This document shows, piece after piece, positions 54,143-61,346 of a DNA stretch of 61,346 nucleotides. The first letter of the stretch is position 1. Each line of letters starts with the position of its first letter. The position numbers and the translations under genes were made by a program. Source of the stretch: Holophaga sp. (GTDB taxonomy: Bacteria; Acidobacteriota; Holophagae; Holophagales; Holophagaceae); assembly GCA_016715205.1 (NCBI GenBank), contig JADKBC010000014.1, positions 1-61,346 of the forward strand, read 5' to 3'. Under the pieces are notes generated by a model, which saw only the letters and a list, made by a program, of their open reading frames with translations, searched no databases and was not told where the DNA came from.

Positions 54143-54582
54143 GAAAGACCTTCTGATAGGAGTTTGCCAATCCACTCGCAGCCTTGAGCAATGTACCAAG
54201 TGCCTGAACGCTTTGTGAAGCCAGGAGCAGTTCTTGGATCACGATTAAGTCCAATCTTTGAATTCGATGACCTCAAAAACCTTCGAGATCTTCGTGACGA
54301 TGGGACATGTAGGTTGAATCGACTGTGCTACATCCATGGTAAGGCTATCCCGGGTCTTCCGCCTGGCGATGGTTCTGCATTTGGAGGTTCAACAAACAGA
54401 TGAACCGCAGAATTCGCAGAGGGCGCAGAGTAAAAACGAAAGCTCCCATTTCGAACTATTTCATGCGAACCTCGGCGCCCTCTTTGTTTTAAGCGTACAT
54501 CCGAGTTTCTACCCCAGAATTCATGCTCACGTTTTTTCATTTCTCCCTATTCATTCGGCGTCAACCTTCACCCCCCCCAAAG
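54143..54582. other. AT-richer noncoding stretch with hairpin repeat
   Basis: About 440 bases with no supportable gene; the 70-aa frame on the plus strand at 54191 has no family similarity. It contains the inverted repeat described separately at 54402-54486. It is probably a boundary of transferred DNA rather than a functional locus. Confidence 0.5.
54402..54486. repeat. Hairpin-forming CGCAGAG-type repeat, locus A
   Basis: GCAGAGGGCGCAGAG (54416-54430) faces CTCGGCGCCCTCTTTG (54471-54486), which reads CAAAGAGGGCGCCGAG on the other strand. The family is recognisable again at 56778-56844. The two copies flank the intact dcp gene. Confidence 0.6.
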
Positions 54583-54610
54583 AAAAGGGCGGCCGAGGCC
54601 GCCCATTTTT
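54583..54610. terminator. Bidirectional terminator after dcp copy 1
   Basis: GGGCGGCC (54587-54594) pairs with GGCCGCCC (54597-54604) with a 2-base loop. It is flanked by TTTTT on the plus strand and TTTT on the minus strand. It ends the dcp transcript (minus) 24 bases past its stop. Confidence 0.75.
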
Positions 54611-54633
54611 GTGTTCACCTAAAATGATCTTCC

Positions 54634-56721
54634 TTACTTCAGCCCACGCTTCACAAGTAAAGCTTCCACTTTTGGATCCCGGCCGCGGAAGGTGTGGAAG
54701 AGTTTGGCGGGTTCGGCGGTTTGGCCTTTTTCGAGCACTTCTTTGCGGAAGGCTTTGGCGGTGGCGGGGTCGTAGAGATTGCCCTTTTCTTTGAAAGCCT
54801 GGAAGGCATCACTGTCCAGCACGGCGCTCCAGATGTAGGCGTAGTAGCCTGCGCTGTAGCCGCTGGCCCAGATGTGATTGAAATAGGGGGTGCGGTAGCG
54901 GGAGGGAATTTCGGGGATCAGGCCCCACTTGTCCAGGCTGGCCTTTTCAAAGGCATTCACATCCTGGACCTTGGTATCGGTCAGGGTGTGCCAGTCGAGA
55001 TCGAGCAGGGAGGCCGCCATGTATTCGGTGGTGGCAAAGCCCTCGCCAAAGGTGCCCGCTTTTTTCATGCGCTCCACCAGGGCTGCGGGGATGATTTCGC
55101 CGGTCTGATAGTGCGTGGCGTAGAGCTTCAGCACTTCGGGTTCCATGGACCAGTTCTCCATGATCTGGCTGGGCAGTTCCACGAAATCCCGGGGCGCGCC
55201 GCCCAGGCTGCGGTACTGACCGGCATAGAACAGGCCGTGGATGGCGTGGCCGAATTCATGAAACAGGGTGCGCACTTCATCGGGCGTGAGCAGGGCGGGC
55301 TTGTCGGCGGTGGGACGGGTGAAGTTGCAGACGTTGGTGGCCACCGGGTTGATCTTGTGGTGATCCCGGGCCGGGCGCAGACTGCCGCACCAGGCGCCGC
55401 CGCGCTTGCCGGGGCGCGGATGGTAGTCGGTGTAGAGCAGGCCGAGATGACGGCCATCCTTTTCCTTGACCTCGAAGACCTTCACTTCCGCGTTGTAGAC
55501 GGGCATGTCCTTGAGCTCGGTGAAGGTCAGGCCGTAGAGCTTGCCCGCCACCTGGAAGGCCCCGGCGCGCACCTTGTCCAGGGCGAAGTAGGGCTTCAGG
55601 GCTTCTTCATCGAGATCAAATTTGGCCTTGCGCACTTTCTCTTCGTAGAAGCGCCAATCCCAGGCTTCCAGCTTCTGGCCGGGCTGTTCCTTGTCCATCA
55701 TGGCCTGCAGTTCGCTACGCTCGGCCTTGGCCTTGGCCAGGGCGGGGTTCCAGACCTGTTCCAACAGGCCGTATACGCCCTTGGCATCCTTGGCCATGTT
55801 CTCTTCCAGGATGAAATCGGCCCAGGTCTTGTAGCCCAGCAGCTGGGCCTTCTCCACGCGCAGCACTGCGATGCGGCTGGCGATTTCCTTGGTGTCGGTG
55901 GCGCCGCTCTGGCAGCGCTCCAGATAGCCCATGAGCAGGCGTTTGCGCAGGTCGCGGTTTTCGGAATATTGCAGGAAGGGCCAGATGCTGGGGCCATCCA
56001 GGGTGAACAGCCACTTGCCCTCCAGCCCGGCCTTCGTGGCGGCCATGGCGGCGGCGCTGCGCACGCCCTCGGGCAGCCCGGCGAGTTCTTCTGTCCGGTC
56101 GAGGATCAGTTTGAAATCTTTGGTGGCCTTCAGCAGACGATCCCCGTAGTCCACGCCAAGCTTGGCCTGTTCGGCGTTGATGGCGCGCATGCGGGTTTTC
56201 TGAGCTTCGGTCAGGTCCGCGCCCGCGCGTTTGAAGCCCTTGTATGTGACCTCCAGCAGGCGCGCCTGTTCGGGGTTGAGCTTGGCTGCCTTGCGCCCTT
56301 CCCACACCTGCTTGACCCGCAGCCACAGGGCGGCATTCAGGTTGATATCATCGCGGTGGGCGGAGCGCAGGGGCGAAATTTCGCGGTTGATGGCTTGCAG
56401 GGCCGGGTTGGTTTCAGCGCTCGAGAGCGCGCCGAATACGATGGAGACTTTTTCAAGAAATTGCCCTGACTGTTCCAGTGCCTCGATGGTGTTCTTGAAG
56501 GTGGGTTTGGCCTTGGAGGTGGTGATGGCCAGGATTTCCTGCTTCTGGCGGGCGATGCCTTCCTTCATGGCCGGGACGAAATGTGCCTCCTTGATTTCCG
56601 CGAAGGGTGGCACGCCAAAGGGCGTTTTCCATTCGGTGAAAAAGGGGTTGGCGACCTGGGCAGGATCGGGGGCGCCCGCCATTGCAGGCAGGCAGAGCGA
56701 AAGGGCAGTCAGGGTTCGCAT
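54634..56721 (-). CDS. dcp: Peptidyl-dipeptidase Dcp, M3 family, secreted copy
   Basis: 695 residues from the ATG at 56721 with AAGGAG upstream; the frame is open to 56835 without similarity. A signal peptide (about 15 residues, MRTLTALSLCLPAMAGA) precedes ANPFFTEWKTPFGVPPFAEI. The zinc site is HEFGHAIHG with Glu in the next helix. The PAKPT-like and FDLDEEALKPYFALDKV blocks are M3-typical. It cleaves dipeptides from peptide C-termini. A tandem paralogue lies upstream. Confidence 0.93.
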   Translation of the reverse strand: MRTLTALSLCLPAMAGAPDPAQVANPFFTEWKTPFGVPPFAEIKEAHFVPAMKEGIARQKQEILAITTSKAKPTFKNTIEALEQSGQFLEKVSIVFGALSSAETNPALQAINREISPLRSAHRDDINLNAALWLRVKQVWEGRKAAKLNPEQARLLEVTYKGFKRAGADLTEAQKTRMRAINAEQAKLGVDYGDRLLKATKDFKLILDRTEELAGLPEGVRSAAAMAATKAGLEGKWLFTLDGPSIWPFLQYSENRDLRKRLLMGYLERCQSGATDTKEIASRIAVLRVEKAQLLGYKTWADFILEENMAKDAKGVYGLLEQVWNPALAKAKAERSELQAMMDKEQPGQKLEAWDWRFYEEKVRKAKFDLDEEALKPYFALDKVRAGAFQVAGKLYGLTFTELKDMPVYNAEVKVFEVKEKDGRHLGLLYTDYHPRPGKRGGAWCGSLRPARDHHKINPVATNVCNFTRPTADKPALLTPDEVRTLFHEFGHAIHGLFYAGQYRSLGGAPRDFVELPSQIMENWSMEPEVLKLYATHYQTGEIIPAALVERMKKAGTFGEGFATTEYMAASLLDLDWHTLTDTKVQDVNAFEKASLDKWGLIPEIPSRYRTPYFNHIWASGYSAGYYAYIWSAVLDSDAFQAFKEKGNLYDPATAKAFRKEVLEKGQTAEPAKLFHTFRGRDPKVEALLVKRGLK

Positions 56722-56777
56722 GGGACTCCTTAGGGAGGGTGCAAAGCGTCGAGAACAGTAAGCTTTAAAAGCTCGTT

Positions 56778-56844
56778 GGACTGCCGAGGCCGCAGAGAAA
56801 CATGATGTGGATTTCTCTCTTCTTCCTCTGTGCACTCGGCGTCC
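56778..56844. repeat. Hairpin-forming CGCAGAG-type repeat, locus B
   Basis: GGACTGCCGAGGCCGCAGAG (56778-56797, continuing AAA) faces an arm ending in ACTCGGCGTCC at 56844. It lies between the two dcp genes and resembles locus A at 54402-54486. Confidence 0.6.
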
Positions 56845-56891
56845 TTTGCGGTGAAATTCCTTTTTGGGAAGCGATCAAACAGACCTTCGCC

Positions 56892-58986
56892 CTACTTCAG
56901 GCCGCGCTTTTCGATGAGGGCTTCAACCTTGGGATCGCGCCCGCGGAATTCGCGGTAGATGGCGGCGGGGTCTTCGCTGCCGCCCTTGGAGAGCATCTTG
57001 CGGAAGGCCTTGGCGGTGGCGGGATCAAAGAGGTTGCCCGTTTCCTTGAAGGCCTGGAAGGCATCGCTGTCCAGCACTTCGGACCAAGTGTAGCTGTAGT
57101 ACCCGGCCGAATATTCATCGGCGGCATGGGCGAAATAGGTGGTGCGGTAGCGGGGCAGGATTTCAGGAATCAGGCCCCATTTGCCCAGGGAGGCCTTTTC
57201 GAAGGCGGTGGCATCCATGGGCTTGGCATCGGTCAGGGTGTGCCAGTCCATGTCCAGGAAGGAGGCCGCTAGTTTCTCGGTCCAGGCGAAGCCGATGTTG
57301 AAGTTGCCAGCCTTCTTGAGCTTCTGCACAAGGGCATCGGGAATCACTTCCCCGGTCTTGTAGTGCTTGGCGTAGAGCTTGAGCATTTCGGGCTCGAAGA
57401 CCCAGTTCTCCATGACCTGGCTGGGCAGTTCCACGAAATCCTGGGCCACGTAGCCGCTGCCACGGAAGCGGCAGTTGGAGAAGAGCCCGTGGACGGCGTG
57501 TCCGAATTCATGGAACAGCGTTTCGGCTTCATCGGGTGTGAGCAGGGCTGGCACATCGCCGGCGGGGCGCGAGTAGTTACTGACGTTGTACAGGATCGGT
57601 GCGATGAATTTCCCGTTCTGGATCCACTGTTCCTGAATGTTGGAGCACCAGGCGCCGCCGCGCTTGCCGGGCCGGGGATGGAAATCCATGTAGAGAATGC
57701 CGATGTGTTTGCCGGATTTTTCTTTCACCTCAAAGGCCTGGGCTTCGGGGTGGTACACCGGCAGATCCTTGCGTTCGGTGAAGGTGATGCCGTAGAGCTT
57801 GCCTGCCAGGGCGAAGGCACCCTTGCGCACGCCTTCCAGGGGGAAGTAGGGCTTCATGGCTTCCTCGTCCAGGTCGTACTTGGCCTTCTTGACCTTCTCG
57901 GAGTAAAAGCGCCAATCCCAGGGCTCCAGCTTGAAGCCGCCCTTTTCGGAATCGATCATGGCCTGAAGATCGGCCGCTTCCTGCTTGGCCACCTTGAGCG
58001 ACGGCTTCCAGAGCTGTTCCAGCAACTGGTAGGCATTTTCAGGGGTCTTGGCCATGTTCTCGTCCAGCACAAACCCGCCCCAGTTCTTGAAGCCCATCAA
58101 TTGGGACTTTTCAACTCGCAGCGATGCCAGCTTGGCGAAGATGGCTTTGTTATCCGTATCGCCGCCCTTGTCGCAGCGGGTGGAATAGGCCGTGAGGATC
58201 TGCCTGCGCAGCTCGCGGTTTTTCGGCGCTCTGCAGGAAGGGCCAGATGCTCGGTGATTTCAGCGTGAACACCCACTTGCCCTCCAGACCCGCCTTCTTG
58301 GCGGCCTCGGCGGCGGCGTGGATCTGACCCTCGGGCAGCCCAGCCAGATCAGCCTTCTTATCCACCACCAGCCGGTACGAGTTGGTTTCCTTGAGCAGGT
58401 TGTCGCTGAATTTGATCTTCAGGGTGGATAGCTCGGCGTTGATGGCTCGCAGGCGGTCCTTCTGGGCAGGCGCCAGGTTGGCACCGCCCCGCACGAAGCG
58501 GCGATAGGTCTTTTCCAGCAGGGTGGTTTCTTCGGCGTTGAGCTTCTGGTGGGCGCGGCCATCGAAAACAGCCTTCACCCGCTGGAACAGGCCTTCGTTC
58601 AGGTTGATGTCGTCCTGGTGGGCCGCCAGCATGGGACCCGCCTTGGCCTCGATGGCTTGAAGAGCATCATTGGTTTCGGCCCCGGTGAGGAGGCCGAATA
58701 CGTTGTAGACCCGGCCCAGCAGCAGGCCCGAATCATCCAGCGCCGCCACGGTGTTCTTGAAGGTGGGTTTGGCGGGGTTCTTGACGATGGCGTCGATTTC
58801 CTGCCGCTGCTGCTGCATGCCCTTTTCTAGGGCGGGCATGAAGTGCTCGGCCTTGATCTGGGCGAAGGGCGGCACCTGGAAGGGCGTTTTCCAGGGCGTG
58901 AAGAAGGGATTGGCAGCAGGAAGGGGTTTGGCCATGGCGGGGCTCGCAAGGCAGACCAGAACGGTCAGGGGAAGAAGTGATCGCAT
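56892..58986 (-). pseudogene. dcp: Peptidyl-dipeptidase Dcp, M3 family, second copy with a frameshift
   Basis: The C-terminal part (56892-58100) includes the zinc site HEFGHAVHG and the KYDLDEEAMKPYFPLEGV block. The N-terminal part (from the ATG at 58986, AGGAG upstream, signal peptide MRSLLPLTVLVCLASPAMA) is in another frame. They meet at the TTTTT run at 58219-58223 (plus strand). Removing one base gives ...QSAENRELRRQI... and an uninterrupted 697-residue protein, close to the 695 of copy 1. Both halves are well conserved, so the shift is either very recent or a sequencing error. Confidence 0.8.
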
Positions 58987-59192
58987 GGGGTTGGCTCCTG
59001 AGGGAGGGATGAGATGGGCTCGGTTGAATGCCATACCATCATAATACGAGGTGACACCTGGGGCGAGGCCGGAGGCTTTTGCGGATGGTCGGGTTCAGGA
59101 GCAACCGGCATGGCCGGGCCAGCGAGCGTCCGATCCCAACCCCTTGGCGATCCTCCTGGACCGCCATGCATTCGATCCGGTAGCGTCAACGG

Positions 59193-59945
59193 ATGAACTA
59201 CGCCCTGGAATTCGAAAATCTGACCAAGACCTTCGGCGAAAAGGTGGCCGTGGATAACCTTACCTTGCGATTGGAGGCCGGGAGTCTGTTGGGCCTGTTG
59301 GGCCGCAACGGCGCGGGCAAGAGCACCACGCTCAAGATGGTGACGGGCCTGCTGAAGCCGACCCACGGCCGCATTCGGGTGCTTGGCCTGGACTTGGCCA
59401 CCGACGACCTTGCCATCAAGCGCCAAATTGGCGTGATGCCCGAAGACATGGCGCTGCTGGAATACCTCACGGGGCCCCAATACCTGCGCTTTGTGGGCCG
59501 CATGTACGGGCTGGAGGATGCCGTGATCGATGCGCGGCGCGAAGAACTCTTCGCCAAGCTGGATCTCACGCCCGCGCCCAAGGGCCTGGTGGCCGACTAC
59601 AGCTATGGCATGAAGAAGAAGCTGGCCCTCTGCGCGGCATTGATCCACGCGCCGCGGGTGGTGTTCCTGGACGAACCCTTTGAGGGCATCGATGCCGTCA
59701 CCAGCCGTACCATTAAGGACATCCTGAATTCCTTGCAAGCGCGCGGCGTCACGATCATCCTTACCAGCCACATCATGGAGGTGGTAGAAAAACTGTGCCC
59801 CCTCATTGCGATTCTGGATGAAGGCCGCCTGCTGGGCTTTGGGCCGCTCACGGAATTGCGCACGGCTGAAGGGGCTGAGAATCTGGAAAGCCTGTTTGTG
59901 GATTTGGTGGGTGGCGCGAAAACGGGTGAGCTGTCATGGCTTTAG
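59193..59945 (+). CDS. ABC transporter ATP-binding protein
   Basis: 250 residues. Walker A LLGRNGAGKSTTLKM, Q-loop region, signature YSYGMKKKLALCAAL (in place of the common LSGGQ), Walker B VVFLDEPFEGIDA, and switch His in TSHIME. DrrA/YadG-like ATPase for a heteromeric exporter. The next gene starts 10 bases inside its 3' end and encodes the membrane subunit. Confidence 0.93.
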   Translation: MNYALEFENLTKTFGEKVAVDNLTLRLEAGSLLGLLGRNGAGKSTTLKMVTGLLKPTHGRIRVLGLDLATDDLAIKRQIGVMPEDMALLEYLTGPQYLRFVGRMYGLEDAVIDARREELFAKLDLTPAPKGLVADYSYGMKKKLALCAALIHAPRVVFLDEPFEGIDAVTSRTIKDILNSLQARGVTIILTSHIMEVVEKLCPLIAILDEGRLLGFGPLTELRTAEGAENLESLFVDLVGGAKTGELSWL

Positions 59946-61346
59946 TGGGCCCGGTCCGCACCCTTTTGGTGGCCCATCTTCAGGCCGGATGGAACCGCTC
60001 CCGCAAAGAGTTGGGCAAATCGGGGCGCATCGCCCTGGTGCTCACCTTCGCCGTCATTGTTTTGTTTGCCGCCCTGCCCACGGTGTTCCTTAGTCTGGCG
60101 GGAGGCTACATGCTGGGCCGCGAGCTGCCGAGTGCCGCCTATGTGCGTGCCATAGGCGGTGCACTGGCTTTGCTGGCGCTGTTGGGCGGTCTGGTGGGGG
60201 GCATCTCCGGGGGCAATCGCGTGCTGGGTTGGGACACTACCCGCATCTTTCCCCTGCGTCTGCGCAGCCTGTTCACCGCCGAGTTGATTGCGGGCCTGGG
60301 TGATCTGCTGCCCCTGACGGTGGCCCTGATCACCGCGTGTTTGATGGTGGGCATGGGCGTGGCCAAGCCCCTTTTGTTGCCATTCCTACCCTTGGTTTGG
60401 CTGGGTACCGTGGCGGCCATGCTCTGCATTCAATACCTGGTGGGAAGTCTCACCGCACGCATCGCCAAACACCTCAAAGTGGCCCTGATGGTGCTCGGCT
60501 TCCTCCTCTGGATTTCCACCACCTTGCTCCCTACCACCGCCCGCATGGCCCAGAAAAGACGCGGGCCCGCTGCCAACCCTGTGCAGCTGAAACAAGGGCT
60601 CGCCTACCTGGGGAAGATGATTGATGTGCTGCCCTCCACCCAAGCCATCCACGGGATGGGGGAGGCTCTCACGGGCCGTTGGGGCCACGCACTGGGGCGC
60701 CAAATCTATCCTCTGGCGGCGCTCATGCTCCTGCTGGTGGCGGCGGCCAGTACGCTGCAGCGCGATGCGGACCCTCACGCACTGCGCCTCAAGGTTTCAG
60801 GCAGCAAGGAAAATCTCTGGAGCTTTGCCTCGCCGGTCCACGGCATTGGCCGTCTCCAATGGCAGGCGGTCATCCGCAGTCACCTTGGCAAATTCCAACT
60901 GCTGGTGCCACTGATGGTGCTGGTACTCATCAAGGGGCCCTTTGCCTCGGTTCGGGGCACGAGCCTCTGGAGCGTGCCGGCGGCTTTCGCCTACCTTTCC
61001 ATGTCAGGTATGCAGATTCAGCTCAACCAGTTCGGTCTGGATGGTTCCGGCGTGAAGGCCTTGCTGCTGCTGCCGGTGCGCTCTGCGGACCTACTGCTGG
61101 GGAAGACCTTGGGTCTCCTGGCCTTCCTGGGCGTGCAGGTAACCCTGCTGCTGATCATGCTGGGGCTGCTTGGCAACCTAAGCCTCTCCCATGCGTTGGC
61201 GGGGCTTTGCCTGTCGGGCTGCCTGTTCCTTTGGCAGGTGAGCCTGGGCCACTGGACCAGCGCCTGGCTGCCGCGGCCCATGCCCCGGGATAGCCTCAAG
61301 AACAACAACATGGCCCAGCCCGTCATCTGGTTGGGCATGGGCGCGA
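59936..61346 (+). CDS. ABC transporter permease, truncated at window end
   Basis: At least 470 residues, open to the end of the window. The ATG overlaps the ATPase gene by 10 bases. Many hydrophobic segments: about 33-58, 68-90, 105-135, 140-165 and 245-260, then a second bundle after about 320. This is the arrangement of a fused or full-length exporter permease. Substrate not indicated. No stop before the edge, so the length is unknown. Confidence 0.85.
   Translation, partial: MALVGPVRTLLVAHLQAGWNRSRKELGKSGRIALVLTFAVIVLFAALPTVFLSLAGGYMLGRELPSAAYVRAIGGALALLALLGGLVGGISGGNRVLGWDTTRIFPLRLRSLFTAELIAGLGDLLPLTVALITACLMVGMGVAKPLLLPFLPLVWLGTVAAMLCIQYLVGSLTARIAKHLKVALMVLGFLLWISTTLLPTTARMAQKRRGPAANPVQLKQGLAYLGKMIDVLPSTQAIHGMGEALTGRWGHALGRQIYPLAALMLLLVAAASTLQRDADPHALRLKVSGSKENLWSFASPVHGIGRLQWQAVIRSHLGKFQLLVPLMVLVLIKGPFASVRGTSLWSVPAAFAYLSMSGMQIQLNQFGLDGSGVKALLLLPVRSADLLLGKTLGLLAFLGVQVTLLLIMLGLLGNLSLSHALAGLCLSGCLFLWQVSLGHWTSAWLPRPMPRDSLKNNNMAQPVIWLGMGA

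Noticed and set aside
54191..54403. Small ORF (70 aa) in the AT-rich gap
   Set aside because: No domain and no similarity in style to neighbours; it only spans a noncoding stretch.
54694..56469. 591-residue reading frame antisense to dcp
   Set aside because: Same cause; product is Gly/Phe/Leu-rich without domain signals and the opposite strand encodes an M3 peptidase.

Overview
The window is a GC-rich chromosomal segment of a Gram-negative bacterium. Outer-membrane biology is visible: an MCE/Mla-type lipid-transport operon, an AsmA-like protein, small beta-barrels and a lipoprotein. Housekeeping genes present are murC, ffh, rpsP, khpA, rimM, ruvC, pfkA, ychF, ubiX and acs. Duplicated secreted M13 and M3 peptidases, several acetate-handling genes and multi-domain signalling proteins fit Acidobacteriota of the Holophaga/Geothrix type. 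That placement is inferred from gene content, not from a search. No rRNA, tRNA, CRISPR array, prophage or insertion sequence was seen.

Layout: 3-4236 holds a PDZ/membrane/SpoIIE-type phosphatase with three small membrane proteins in one run. 4744-8319 (minus) encodes a roughly 1190-residue fusion of a PHP phosphoesterase, a membrane-flanked Cache sensor, two PAS domains, a CBS pair and a GlnD-like nucleotidyltransferase. 8399-10579 is an acetate symporter with its small DUF485 partner, which carries a one-base frameshift. 10671-15346 holds two alpha/beta hydrolases (one frameshifted), two small barrels and a PLP-dependent D-amino-acid enzyme. 15358-22145 (minus) carries acs, ubiX, an M14 peptidase and murC. 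22284-30502 carries a Pro-rich secreted protein, a hemolysin-III family protein, ggt, the rimM-khpA-rpsP-ffh block and a YyaL-type protein. 30665-33057 (minus) has a SatP-type acetate channel, ruvC, a small ACT-like protein and a Crp/Fnr regulator with its own operator-like dyad. 33147-37302 is a tandem pair of M13 peptidases.

37388-44788 contains a membrane protein, a lipoprotein with a triplicated beta domain, and the operon mlaE-mlaF-MCE/OmpA-like fusion-AsmA/DUF748-like gene. 45162-49088 pairs a REC-PAS-GGDEF-EAL protein with a hybrid histidine kinase. 49121-53473 contains pfkA, ychF, a tiny Lys-rich protein and small enzymes. 53528-54600 is a visibly more AT-rich patch. 54634-58986 is a tandem pair of M3 peptidases, the upstream one frameshifted, with hairpin-forming repeats on both sides of the intact copy. 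The window ends inside an ABC exporter permease.

Functional reading: the segment combines acetate uptake and activation (ActP, SatP, Acs), extracytoplasmic peptide breakdown (M13, M14, M3, gamma-glutamyltransferase), envelope lipid transport, and c-di-GMP/two-component signalling. The two loci most worth pursuing are the PHP-Cache-PAS-CBS-nucleotidyltransferase fusion and the MCE operon that ends in an AsmA-like gene. Three otherwise well-conserved genes each carry a single-base frameshift, two of them in homopolymers. These may be assembly errors and should be checked before being called pseudogenes.
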